DNA of 64,000 nucleotides from an uncultured Bacilli bacterium (GTDB lineage Bacteria; Bacillota_I; Bacilli_A; RF39; UBA660): NCBI GenBank assembly GCA_944371995.1, contig CALVYD010000004.1, positions 1 to 64,000 on the forward strand. Direction: 5' to 3'. A program made the translations under genes and the position numbers. The notes under the pieces were generated by a model. That model was given only the letters and a program-made list of their open reading frames with translations. It was not told the DNA's origin and ran no database searches. Of this stretch, positions 50,123 to 58,542 are shown one piece after another; position 1 is the stretch's first letter, and every line of letters starts with the position of its first letter.

Positions 50123-50738
50123 TGCTACCTTTTTAAGCAGTTCTAATATACCTGCAGATTTAAAAAAGTTAAATGATACTGATGTTGATTATATACATGT
50201 AGATGTTATGGATGGTAAGTTTGTTCCTAATAAAACGATGCCTTTTCGAGAAATGAGAAATATCTACAAGTATACTGATAAAAGATTAGATGTTCATTTA
50301 ATGGTCGATGATCCTAGAAAATATATTCCTTTATATGCTGAACTAAATACTGAGTATATTACTTTTCATGTAGAGGTGATGGAGCATGTTGAAGAATGTT
50401 TGGAAATGATAAAAAGTTATGGGATTAAGGCTGGTTTAGCATTGAAGCCAGCAACACCGGTTAAAAGTTTGGTTCCTTACTTACCACTCTTAGATTTGAT
50501 TCTGGTTATGAGTGTGGAGCCTGGTAAGGGTGGACAGGAATTTATTGCTTCTTCAGGTTCAAAGATAGAAGAAGTAAGGGCGTTACTTGATTCTTATCAA
50601 TCTAAAGCTGTTATTAATGTAGACGGGGGTATTAATAACGAGACAAAAGATAAGTGTCAAAAGTGTGATATATTGACTTCTGGGAGTTATATTATAAATT
50701 CAGAGTCGTTCCAACAGCGTATTGATAGTCTTAGATAA
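50112..50738 (+). CDS. rpe: Ribulose-phosphate 3-epimerase
   Basis: It interconverts ribulose-5-phosphate and xylulose-5-phosphate in the pentose phosphate pathway. The 208-residue TIM barrel shows VDYIHVDVMDGKFVPNKTM (metal His and Asp), LDVHLMVDDP and VMSVEPGKGGQEFIASS. VNVDGG-like INVDGGINNETKDKC and the phosphate site TSGSYI follow. ISATFLSS replaces the more usual IAPSILSAD at the start. I chose the ATG at 50112 with GGAGGGTG upstream. Confidence 0.93.
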   Translation: MKISATFLSSSNIPADLKKLNDTDVDYIHVDVMDGKFVPNKTMPFREMRNIYKYTDKRLDVHLMVDDPRKYIPLYAELNTEYITFHVEVMEHVEECLEMIKSYGIKAGLALKPATPVKSLVPYLPLLDLILVMSVEPGKGGQEFIASSGSKIEEVRALLDSYQSKAVINVDGGINNETKDKCQKCDILTSGSYIINSESFQQRIDSLR

Positions 50739-50759
50739 AGAATAAAAAGGGGTGATACT

Positions 50760-52520
50760 ATGAATGATAATAACCAAGATAAAGGCTTGATTTCATCAGA
50801 AGATGTCTTGGCTGTCGTTAGTGGTAATCAAGATGCTTTAGCAGAGCAACTCGAACGTGCTAAAGAAGTTGCTATCGAACAATTAAATAGTAATCATTCT
50901 GCGGCTTTGGAAGAAGCTCAAAAAAAGAAAGAAGAAGAGCAGAAAAAAATAACAGAAGCTAATAGATTACAGATGGAAGCTCAAAAAAAGAATGAACAGC
51001 TAGTGTATCAAAAAGAAGAGCGTGAGCGGTTAACGAATGAACAGCTACAAGCTAACAAAAAAAAGGCATTACCACAGCAACAAAATGTTCAATCACAGCA
51101 AGTACAAGTTCAACTTGCTCCAGAAAAAGTTGATCCTAAAAAGAAGCGTGAACAAGAGCGTTTATTAAAAAAACAAGCTCTTGAGCAAAAGAAGAAAGAA
51201 AAAGAAGAAAAAAGAAGGTTAGAACAAGAACAAAAACGTATACAAAAAGAAAATGCTAAAAAAGCTAAATTAGATGCTAAGAAACAGAAGTTATTAGCTA
51301 AGCAACAGTCGAATGGTGCAAATACAGTGCAAAGTTCTATTGATGTGCAAAAAGTTAGTGAAGAAGAGTTAAAACGTCAAGAAGAGCAGAAAAAAGCAGA
51401 AGCATTAAGACAACAAGAATTGGAAAGACAAAGATTAATACAACAACAGGCTGCGCAACAGGAGGCGTATAGACAACAAGTTTTATTACAACAACAAGCT
51501 GCTAAACACGCCGAGGAAATGGCTAAAGCGGAAGCCTTGAGACAACAACAGTTGGCACAGCAAAAAATGCAAGAACAACAGGCTTATCAGCAACGGCAAC
51601 TTTTACTTCAGCAACAGCAAAGAAAGCAGGCGGAAATGGCTGCACAACAAGCAAGAATTGCTAAAGAACAAGAGTTAATAAATAAAAGATATCAAGAGCA
51701 GCAGGCTAAACAACGAGAAGAAGCAGCTAGACAGCAAGCTATACTTCAAAAACAAAAAGAAGAAGCTGAAAGACAGCAAGCTAGGCAAAGAGAAGAGGCT
51801 GCAAAATTACAAGCAAAACAAGCGGAAGAAGCAGCTAGACAACAAGCTATGCTTCAAAAACAACAAGAAAAAGCGCAACAAGAAGCTACTAAAGCACGTA
51901 AAATATCTGATAAAAAAGCAGAAAAAGAATTAAGAGCAAAACAAAAGGCTGAGGCAAAAGCAGCGAGAAGAGCAGCTAGTAATTTTAAATATTATTTGGC
52001 TTTTATATTCTTTGTGTTTCTTCTTTTTGTGATTGGTTTTTTACCTGAAATTAATGATTACTTTAATCGTCGTAAAATTGAACAAGAACAAAATACTAAT
52101 TCTGTTATTACTACTGGTACATTATCTTGTGATATGAATACTAATGATGAAAGATTTGATTATTCTTATCAAGCGACTTTTAACTTTCGAGATAATGAAA
52201 TGTATCGTTTAACTTTTAAAACAACCATTAAAGGAGATAGAAATTTAGATGCTTTAGATCTTTCTGAAATGAAAAGTCAATGTGATTTATTAGAAAGTCA
52301 GGTTGTTAATGCTAATGGTGTTCGTGTTTCTTGTAGTTTAAATGAAGGGGTATATGTGAATGAACAAGTTCTAGATTACTCTAGTTTAAATGTAGAAGAA
52401 GTTTCTACTGCTTATATAGAAGCAGGAGGAACTTATCCTAATTATGTATATCAACAAAATATTGATGATATTGAAAAGCAAATGAATTCGAGTAATTATA
52501 ATTGTGAGAGAAGGAAGTAG
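50760..52520 (+). CDS. Long Gln/Lys/Glu-rich coiled-coil membrane protein
   Basis: The 586-residue protein has a cytoplasmic part of about 400 residues made of Gln, Lys, Glu and Ala heptads (for instance AEEAARQQAMLQKQ), one membrane helix (about 410-430) and an outer domain of about 150 residues with four cysteines. The outer domain is clearly related to that of the next gene; both share G(S/T)L(S/T)C near the helix and EAGG-YPN at the end. The coiled coil is like TolA or DUF-type spacers. It follows rpe by 21 bp and may belong to the PrkC operon. Confidence 0.72.
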   Translation: MNDNNQDKGLISSEDVLAVVSGNQDALAEQLERAKEVAIEQLNSNHSAALEEAQKKKEEEQKKITEANRLQMEAQKKNEQLVYQKEERERLTNEQLQANKKKALPQQQNVQSQQVQVQLAPEKVDPKKKREQERLLKKQALEQKKKEKEEKRRLEQEQKRIQKENAKKAKLDAKKQKLLAKQQSNGANTVQSSIDVQKVSEEELKRQEEQKKAEALRQQELERQRLIQQQAAQQEAYRQQVLLQQQAAKHAEEMAKAEALRQQQLAQQKMQEQQAYQQRQLLLQQQQRKQAEMAAQQARIAKEQELINKRYQEQQAKQREEAARQQAILQKQKEEAERQQARQREEAAKLQAKQAEEAARQQAMLQKQQEKAQQEATKARKISDKKAEKELRAKQKAEAKAARRAASNFKYYLAFIFFVFLLFVIGFLPEINDYFNRRKIEQEQNTNSVITTGTLSCDMNTNDERFDYSYQATFNFRDNEMYRLTFKTTIKGDRNLDALDLSEMKSQCDLLESQVVNANGVRVSCSLNEGVYVNEQVLDYSSLNVEEVSTAYIEAGGTYPNYVYQQNIDDIEKQMNSSNYNCERRK

Positions 52521-52528
52521 GTGATATT

Positions 52529-53557
52529 ATGAGCAATAAGGATGATGATGTTGAATTACTAGATTCATCCATCAATAAAAGTCAGAATCGTTCAGGTGAT
52601 GTTTCTTCTTCAGATTTATTGGGAAATCAAGTTATTTCAAGTCTTGATTCTTCTCATCAGTCAGTAAATACTAATGATTATTTTACTTCAAATACATCAC
52701 CTAATCCATCTTTTTCCCAAGATAATATACAAACTAATTTGAATTCATTAGATTCTAATGAAGGTACTCCTCCTTTAGTTAATTCTAAGGATCAGCTATC
52801 TCCTATGTCAGATATGCCAAGACCTTTTTCTAATCAGGAAAATCAGTATCATGTAACTAGTAATGTGTTTCCTACTAGTGATTATCATTCTCATGCATCT
52901 ATACAAAATAATAGTAGTACTACTAATTTAAATTCTAATAATAATAGTTTATCTTCTAAGGGTACTAATGTTTCTACTTCTCAGTATGAATCTGTTGATT
53001 CTAATAATAATGGTAATGATACATCTAAGCCTACTAAGCCAATTGTATTTTTAATTATATTTTTAGTATTGTTATTGGTGATTTTTTTCCTTCCTTATAT
53101 TGGTGATTTCTTTAATAAATTAATTCCTGAGTCTAAGATGTCTACTGAGGTTTCCAAAATAGAGAATGGCTCTCTTACTTGTACTTTGGAGCATGAAGAA
53201 GAAAATGTTAGTTATTATTATACTGATACTTATGACTTTAAAAATCGTAAAGTTGAGAATTTACAGCATGTTGTTTCTATTCAAGGAGGTACTGATTTCT
53301 TAAATCAACGAAATGCTGAATGTCAAAATTTGCGGCAAGCTTCTTCTTATATTTCGGGTATTTCTATTGAATGTAATTTATCTTCTGGTGAAATGGTAGA
53401 AACGCAGTTTTTTAATTTTAGTACTTTACGTGATATGGATGTTTCTACTGAATTTGTTGAAGCCGGGGGAATTTATCCTAATGTTGAATATGGTGATGAT
53501 ATTTCAGAAATTGAAAAGAATTTAACTATTAGTGGATATGAATGTAGAGAATCTTAA
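52529..53557 (+). CDS. Membrane protein with Ser/Asn-rich tail, paralog of the preceding outer domain
   Basis: The 342 residues start with about 165 residues of low-complexity Ser, Asn, Asp and Thr, then a membrane helix (about 172-194) and an outer domain of about 140 residues. That domain shares its layout with the previous gene: NGSLTCTLEHEEENVSYYY, four cysteines, VSTEFVEAGGIYPNVEYGDDISEIEKN. The intracellular part is quite different, so only the outer domain is conserved. AGGTG lies before the ATG. The Ser/Thr-rich cytoplasmic tail next to a Ser/Thr kinase operon suggests a PrkC substrate (inference). Confidence 0.72.
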   Translation: MSNKDDDVELLDSSINKSQNRSGDVSSSDLLGNQVISSLDSSHQSVNTNDYFTSNTSPNPSFSQDNIQTNLNSLDSNEGTPPLVNSKDQLSPMSDMPRPFSNQENQYHVTSNVFPTSDYHSHASIQNNSSTTNLNSNNNSLSSKGTNVSTSQYESVDSNNNGNDTSKPTKPIVFLIIFLVLLLVIFFLPYIGDFFNKLIPESKMSTEVSKIENGSLTCTLEHEEENVSYYYTDTYDFKNRKVENLQHVVSIQGGTDFLNQRNAECQNLRQASSYISGISIECNLSSGEMVETQFFNFSTLRDMDVSTEFVEAGGIYPNVEYGDDISEIEKNLTISGYECRES

Positions 53558-53604
53558 TTTACATTTATTTACGAATTTTACAATTGGTAATTTTTGTCAA
53601 GTTA

Positions 53605-53633
53605 TTGTCTACTCTTTGTAAATATGCTAGACT
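53605..53633 (+). promoter_or_regulatory. Promoter of the 3D-domain protein gene
   Basis: TTGTCT (53605-53610), 17 bp, TAGACT (53628-53633). An AAGGAG site follows before the ATG at 53656. Confidence 0.6.
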
Positions 53634-53655
53634 AGTGTTTACAAGGAGTTTTTTT

Positions 53656-54345
53656 ATGAAAATTTTTATATATATTATTAATTTTATGTTAATATTAGGT
53701 ATTGTTCTTTATCTTACTATTGTTGGTATTCAAAGTACAAAACCTATGATTGTCTCAGTTGAACTTGAAGAGAAAACTTTAAAAAGTTCTGATTTGTTAG
53801 CATATGCCAAGAATATAGAAAGTGTTGTTTCTAAAGAAATAGATAGTGATAGCGAAGTTGATTTAGATGATAGTGAGGATAAGGAAGAGACCATTATTGT
53901 GTCAAGTGATAATACAATTGAGAATGATAATGTCAATCAGGAGATTGTCGTTTCTGATGATTCTAGTTTAGATGATAAAGCTTATGTAAGTGATGTTTTA
54001 GAAACTCAAGTAGGAAGTTTAAGTGGCTATGGACCTGATTGCTACGGGTGTAGTGGAATTCTCGCTAGTGGATTAGATGTACGTGATGGAACTATTTATT
54101 ATAGTGATTCTACTTATGGTGCTGTGCGAATTTTGGCCGGGGATAAATCTTATCCTTATGGTACGATTGTTAGAGTTAAAAATTCTAAAATTTCTGAGTT
54201 TATTGGTATTGTTTTAGATCGAGGTAGTGCAATTGGTTTTGGTAAAAGTCATTTGTTTGATTTACTTTTTCCCTCGTCTAGTGAAGCTTTAGTTTATGAG
54301 GTTTCTTATAATACTACATTTGAAATATTACGGTACGGGTATTAA
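53656..54345 (+). CDS. 3D/RlpA-like double-psi barrel wall protein
   Basis: The 229-residue protein has an N-terminal helix (about 3-24) and an acidic, Asp/Ser/Glu-rich linker (about 35-125). The C-terminal barrel domain (about 130-229) contains YGPDCYGCSGILASGLDVRDG, PYGTIVRVK, FIGIVLDRGSAIGFGKSHLFDLLFPSSSEA. The last part matches the 3D-domain pattern (D-R-G and D-L-F). Such domains occur in lytic transglycosylases and germination proteins such as YabE and YuiC. A wall-degrading role is likely, the substrate inferred. The N-terminal frame extension to 53584 is promoter DNA. Confidence 0.8.
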   Translation: MKIFIYIINFMLILGIVLYLTIVGIQSTKPMIVSVELEEKTLKSSDLLAYAKNIESVVSKEIDSDSEVDLDDSEDKEETIIVSSDNTIENDNVNQEIVVSDDSSLDDKAYVSDVLETQVGSLSGYGPDCYGCSGILASGLDVRDGTIYYSDSTYGAVRILAGDKSYPYGTIVRVKNSKISEFIGIVLDRGSAIGFGKSHLFDLLFPSSSEALVYEVSYNTTFEILRYGY

Positions 54346-54406
54346 TTATCTTGAATAATTCTCTTTTATTTGATATAATATGTTTACTTTTAAGGAGGTT
54401 GGTTTT

Positions 54407-54673
54407 ATGAGTTTTACAGATATACCTGATGATACTTTGGATGATAAAGATTTTGCAGAAATAGGTGATGATAATTATTATTTCAATTCTTCTTTAGGCA
54501 TTTCTGGTATTGATTCTAGTTTGTTAGAAGAATTTCTTGATTTAGATATTCCTCTAGGGGATGAGATATTAGCATCTGATAGGGCTTGTGAGATTTTAAA
54601 TCGTATTTCTCAAAATGACGATGATTCTTTTTTGCCTGATTTTGAAGGTAAGACTATTGGTCCTAAAAAATAA
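54407..54673 (+). CDS. Unknown small acidic protein
   Basis: The 88-residue protein is strongly acidic, rich in Asp, Ser and Ile, and has no membrane segment (SFTDIPDDTLDDKDFAEIGDDNYYFNSS at the start). A TATAAT-like -10 lies at 54374-54379 and AAGGAGG precedes the ATG at 54407. The gene ends at a terminator overlapping its stop. No family is recognised. It is probably transcribed alone. Confidence 0.65.
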   Translation: MSFTDIPDDTLDDKDFAEIGDDNYYFNSSLGISGIDSSLLEEFLDLDIPLGDEILASDRACEILNRISQNDDDSFLPDFEGKTIGPKK

Positions 54674-54698
54674 TAAGGATATTATTCCTTTTTTTTTG
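54674..54698 (+). terminator. Terminator after the small acidic protein gene
   Basis: Hairpin AAGGA/TCCTT around a six-base loop, followed by eight T residues. Confidence 0.75.
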
Positions 54699-54739
54699 CT
54701 TTCATGTTAAAATTAGTATGCTAGATGGAGGTATAATTG

Positions 54740-56896
54740 ATGAATGAATTTATTATTAAAGAGATAGCAAATAATTTAAATATTACAGATAAACAAGTAG
54801 AAGTTGTTTTATCTTTACTTAGTGAAGGAAATACGGTTCCTTTTATTGCGCGTTATAGAAAGGAAGCAACTGGTGCTTTAGATGAAGAGACGATTCGTTC
54901 TATTAATGAAGTATATCTATATCAAGTTAATTTGTTAAAGAGAAAAGAAGATGTTATTCGTTTGATCGATGAGAAGGGTATGCTTACTGATGAATTAAAG
55001 AATTCTATTATGAATTGTACAAAGTTAGTCGATGTGGAAGATTTATATCGTCCTTATAAAGAAAAGAAAAAAACAAAGGCTACCGAAGCTATTGCTTTAG
55101 GACTTGAACCTTTAGCTAAAATGATGATGAGTTTTCCTACTACGGGTAGTTTAGAAGATATGGCTACTAAATTTGTAAAGGATAAAGTAAAAACTGTAGA
55201 AGAGGCCATTACAGGAGCTAAATATATTATTGCAGAATGGATTAGTGATAATGCTAGTTATCGTAAGTGGATTCGTAGTTATTTTTATAAGAATGGTATT
55301 ATTACTTCTAAAATAAAGAAAAATGCTGAAGACGAAGGTAAAGTATATGAGATGTATTATGATTATAGTGAGCCTGTAAAATGGATTAAACCTCATCGTA
55401 TTTTAGCGCTTAATCGTGGTGAGAAAGAGAAAGTGTTAACAGTTTCTATCGATGTTGATAAAGAGGGTATCCTTGCCTTTTTAGAGAAGAAAATTATTAA
55501 GAATGAGAAATCTTTTGTTGTTAGTAGCATTAAAGAAGCAATAGAAGATGCTTATAAGAGATTGATTGCTCCTTCTATTGAGCGTGAAGTACGAGCAGAA
55601 CTTTCTGAAAAAGGAGAAGAAGCGGCGATTGATAACTTTGGAAAGAATTTAGAGGCACTATTACTTACTCCTCCTATGAAAGAACAAGTAGTTCTTGCTT
55701 TTGATCCGGGTTTTGTTAATGGATGTAAGTTGGCTGTCGTTGATAAGAATGGAAAGTATTTAGACTCTACTGTAATTAAACCATTTTTAAATAATAATAG
55801 TGAAGATAGAATTCGTTTGTCTATGGAAGTTGTTGTAGGACTAATTAAAAGATATCATGTTGATATTATTGCGATTGGTAATGGTACGGCATCTAGAGAA
55901 TCTGAAAAATTTTGTGCAGATATGATTCATAAATATCAGTTAGATTGTAAATATGCCATTGTATCTGAAGCGGGAGCATCTATTTATAGTGCTTCTCCAG
56001 TTGCAGCAGAAGAGTTTCCTGATTTAGCAATTGAAAAACGTAGTGCTGTTAGTATTGGTAGACGTATTCAAGATCCACTTGCTGAACTTGTAAAGATTCC
56101 ACCAGAAGGAATTGGTGTTGGACTTTATCAACATGATGTTAGCGAGAAAAAGTTGTCTAGTTCTTTAGATTTTGTCGTTGAAAAATGTGTTAATAGCGTA
56201 GGTGTTAATGTTAATACTGCTTCTAGTTCACTACTTAGTTATGTATCTGGTCTTACTAAGAAGACATGTCAAAAATTAATTGAGTATCGTGAAAAAGTAG
56301 GAAAGATTGTATCTCGTGATGAGATTCGTAAAAAGAAGTTACTTACTGATAAAACTTACGAACAAGCAATTGGTTTTCTACGTATCTTAGATGGTGATAA
56401 TGCTTTAGATAAGACAGCAATCCATCCAGAAAGCTATGATATTGCGGAGAATTTATTAAAGGACTTAGGTTTTACTATTAGTGATATAGGTAGTCCTGAA
56501 TTAATCGATAAGTTAAATAAGATTGATGTTCGTAGTTATCAAGAAAAACTGGGTACTGATCAATATACTTTAGAAGATGTTATATTGTCTTTAAAGAAAC
56601 CTAATTTAGATCCTAGAGATGAAATGCCGCAACCACTACTTCGTAGTGATATTTTAGATATTAAAGATTTGACGGTTGGTATGAAGTTACAAGGTACTGT
56701 TCGTAATGTTGTTGATTTCGGGGCTTTTATTGATATTGGTCTTCATAACGACGGGCTTGCTCATATCTCTAAGCTTACAGATAAATATATTAAACATCCT
56801 AGCGAAGTAGTTAGTGTTGGAGATATTGTTGATTGTTATGTAGATGATATTAATTTAGAAAAAGGAAAGGTTAGCTTGAGTTTACTTCCTCGCTAA
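54740..56896 (+). CDS. tex: Tex-family RNA-binding transcription accessory protein
   Basis: Tex is an RNA- and polymerase-associated protein with a YqgF-like fold and a C-terminal S1 domain. The 718 residues have the helical N-terminal part (FIARYRKEATGALDEETIRSI), the YqgF-like nuclease fold near 320-450 with VLAFDPGFVNGCKLAVVD, helix-hairpin-helix motifs (VNVNTASSSLLSYVSGLTKKTCQKLIEYREKVG), and an S1 domain at about 645-715 (GTVRNVVDFGAFIDIGLHNDGLAHIS). I chose the ATG at 54740, after GGAGGT; a TTG three bases earlier is less likely. Confidence 0.95.
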   Translation: MNEFIIKEIANNLNITDKQVEVVLSLLSEGNTVPFIARYRKEATGALDEETIRSINEVYLYQVNLLKRKEDVIRLIDEKGMLTDELKNSIMNCTKLVDVEDLYRPYKEKKKTKATEAIALGLEPLAKMMMSFPTTGSLEDMATKFVKDKVKTVEEAITGAKYIIAEWISDNASYRKWIRSYFYKNGIITSKIKKNAEDEGKVYEMYYDYSEPVKWIKPHRILALNRGEKEKVLTVSIDVDKEGILAFLEKKIIKNEKSFVVSSIKEAIEDAYKRLIAPSIEREVRAELSEKGEEAAIDNFGKNLEALLLTPPMKEQVVLAFDPGFVNGCKLAVVDKNGKYLDSTVIKPFLNNNSEDRIRLSMEVVVGLIKRYHVDIIAIGNGTASRESEKFCADMIHKYQLDCKYAIVSEAGASIYSASPVAAEEFPDLAIEKRSAVSIGRRIQDPLAELVKIPPEGIGVGLYQHDVSEKKLSSSLDFVVEKCVNSVGVNVNTASSSLLSYVSGLTKKTCQKLIEYREKVGKIVSRDEIRKKKLLTDKTYEQAIGFLRILDGDNALDKTAIHPESYDIAENLLKDLGFTISDIGSPELIDKLNKIDVRSYQEKLGTDQYTLEDVILSLKKPNLDPRDEMPQPLLRSDILDIKDLTVGMKLQGTVRNVVDFGAFIDIGLHNDGLAHISKLTDKYIKHPSEVVSVGDIVDCYVDDINLEKGKVSLSLLPR

Positions 56897-56932
56897 TCTT
56901 TTTTATGTTATACTTTTTGTAGGTGTGGAATT

Positions 56933-58093
56933 ATGAATGCTAAAAAATTTGAGAAAAAATTGAGTCATTATTATGAACAAGGATTAGTTTATCCAGGCTT
57001 TATTCACTGGGTCTATTCTCATGATAAAAAGAGTCTTTTTCATGATCAAAGTCTTGTTTCTTTGTTACAAGAGCATTATAAAGAGATTGTATCTAAGTGT
57101 TTACCAAGTAATCGTTTTTTACTTGTATCTGAGCTAAGTCGGAAAGATGATATGAATAGTTTTACTAAGGAACAGATTCCTTTTTTATTATCTTTTGTTG
57201 ATAGTGAATATTCTTTTTTTGACTTTGATGATTTATGCCCTGATTTGAAGATTAAAGATTATATTAATACACATTTTACTAGTCTTATTTCTAATATTCC
57301 TAATGTATGTTTTTATTCTATGGCTGTTAAAAATGGTGATGTTGATGATAAAAATAGAGAAGCTTTAAATCAATTTTTAACTAAAAATAAAAGAGAATAT
57401 GTTGAGTTTTTATTAGGAAATAAACTTCCTAAAGATGCTAAAAATTATGATGATGTTATCGATGTTACTTTAAAATTAGTGGATGAAGTTTTGGAACATG
57501 AGAATCTTTCTTACACGGATATTAAAAGACTTAATAGTGGAGGGTATTCTGATGTTATTCTTATCGGTAGTAAAGTGTTAAAGGTTGGTAAGGAAAGAGG
57601 TACTTATTATGTTCCTAATAATGAATATTTATTAAAACCATATATTCGTGTTAATTTGGAAGATATTTCTGATGTTCCTGGTACTATTGAAGTAGTGGAA
57701 AAGGTTAATACTGATGTTTCTGATATTGATTTATATTCTTTTTATAAAGAACTTAGAAAAAAGGGAATTGTATGTATGGATATTAAGTCAATTAATTTAG
57801 GAATTCTTCTTAAAGATAATACGTTTCATTGGAATAAACAGCTGGGTAGGGATGTATCTGTTAGAGGTTTAATTGGTGATGATAATTTTTCCCCTCTTTC
57901 AAAAGGAAGCCCTGTTATTTTAGATTCTGATCATATTTATTCTGAGAGAATGTTTAATTTTTTATCTAAAAGAAAAGAAAATAATTTTAAAAGTTTACCT
58001 GGTTATCAATATGAACAAAGATATCAAAAAGAGTTAGCTGATATGCTTAATGATGAGAAAAGTAATGTTGTTGATGGTAAGAGGATAAAATAG
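56933..58093 (+). CDS. Kinase-like protein with helical N-terminal domain (paralog 1)
   Basis: The 386 residues have an N-terminal helical domain (about 1-190) and a kinase-like C-terminal domain. In that domain LNSGGYSDVILIGSKVLKVG gives a Gly-rich loop and an ATP lysine (VLKV). CMDIKSINLGIL (D near 283) has the D-x-K-x-x-N catalytic loop, and VILDSDHIY stands for DFG. All key residues are present, so activity is likely. The substrate is unknown. It is about as long as, and clearly related to, the gene at 58543, from which it is separated by a tnpB remnant. The family is probably expanded in this lineage. Confidence 0.62.
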   Translation: MNAKKFEKKLSHYYEQGLVYPGFIHWVYSHDKKSLFHDQSLVSLLQEHYKEIVSKCLPSNRFLLVSELSRKDDMNSFTKEQIPFLLSFVDSEYSFFDFDDLCPDLKIKDYINTHFTSLISNIPNVCFYSMAVKNGDVDDKNREALNQFLTKNKREYVEFLLGNKLPKDAKNYDDVIDVTLKLVDEVLEHENLSYTDIKRLNSGGYSDVILIGSKVLKVGKERGTYYVPNNEYLLKPYIRVNLEDISDVPGTIEVVEKVNTDVSDIDLYSFYKELRKKGIVCMDIKSINLGILLKDNTFHWNKQLGRDVSVRGLIGDDNFSPLSKGSPVILDSDHIYSERMFNFLSKRKENNFKSLPGYQYEQRYQKELADMLNDEKSNVVDGKRIK

Positions 58094-58118
58094 TTTTCTT
58101 TCTTTTTTTTGTTAATAA

Positions 58119-58326
58119 GGAATCTGCTTTTCAATAGGTCTTATTGTTTTCGTCTTAGAATATAAAGCTAAGATATATGGAAAAAGATATATCAAAATAG
58201 ATAGTTATTATCTAAGCAGTCAGGAGTGTAACAGGTGTGGATATAAGAATGAGAAGGTAAAAGAATTAAGTGTTAGAAGTTGGATATGTCCAAAATGTGA
58301 AAGTTATCATGAATGTCGGTTATAAT
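58119..58326 (+). pseudogene. tnpB remnant (C-terminal zinc-ribbon fragment)
   Basis: The plus-strand frame GICFSIGLIVFVLEYKAK continues through YGKRYIKIDSYYLSSQECNRCGYKN and VKELSVRSWICPKCESYHE. It matches the end of IS200/IS605 TnpB: a RuvC-like YGK-x-x-I-x-I-D followed by the zinc ribbon CxxCG...CPKC. The N-terminal three quarters, a start codon and tnpA are missing. TnpB proteins are RNA-guided nucleases, ancestors of Cas12. Here the protein is dead. Only about 68 codons remain before a stop. Confidence 0.78.
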
Positions 58327-58435
58327 ATTATGTTTGAAGGATGAAAGAAGTATATGATGGAGTTAAAGTAGATAAGAAAGAAACAAAAGAAAACTACGGT
58401 AGCGACTACCTTCTGTTAAGCAATCACGAAGTAAG
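58322..58435 (+). mobile_element. Right end of the IS200/IS605-type element
   Basis: The segment contains a GGTAG-CGA-CTACC hairpin (58398-58410) and ends in the 23-bp stretch shared with 14402-14424 (two mismatches). In intact elements this region gives the guide (omega/reRNA) scaffold and the cleavage hairpin. The stretch from 58094 to 58542 holds no intact gene: the tnpB fragment, this end and then the promoter of the next gene. Confidence 0.6.
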
Positions 58436-58464
58436 TTTACTTAATTCTTTTGTTCTGATATTAT
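58436..58464 (+). promoter_or_regulatory. Promoter of the second kinase-like paralog
   Basis: TTTACT (58436-58441), 17 bp, TATTAT (58459-58464). It lies directly at the end of the IS remnant, with TAAGT-TT-ACTTA as -35 palindrome. Transcription would start about 70 bp before the ATG, a longer leader than usual here. Confidence 0.5.
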
Positions 58465-58542
58465 ATTAGTAATTCCTTTTTATAGGATAATTTGTAAGAA
58501 TTATTTTACAAGAGTTTTTATTGCAAATTAGAAGGTGAGATT

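Noticed and set aside
58094-58542. Intact IS200/IS605 element or working RNA-guided TnpB
   Set aside because: Only the last quarter of TnpB is left; no start, no RuvC first motif, no TnpA.
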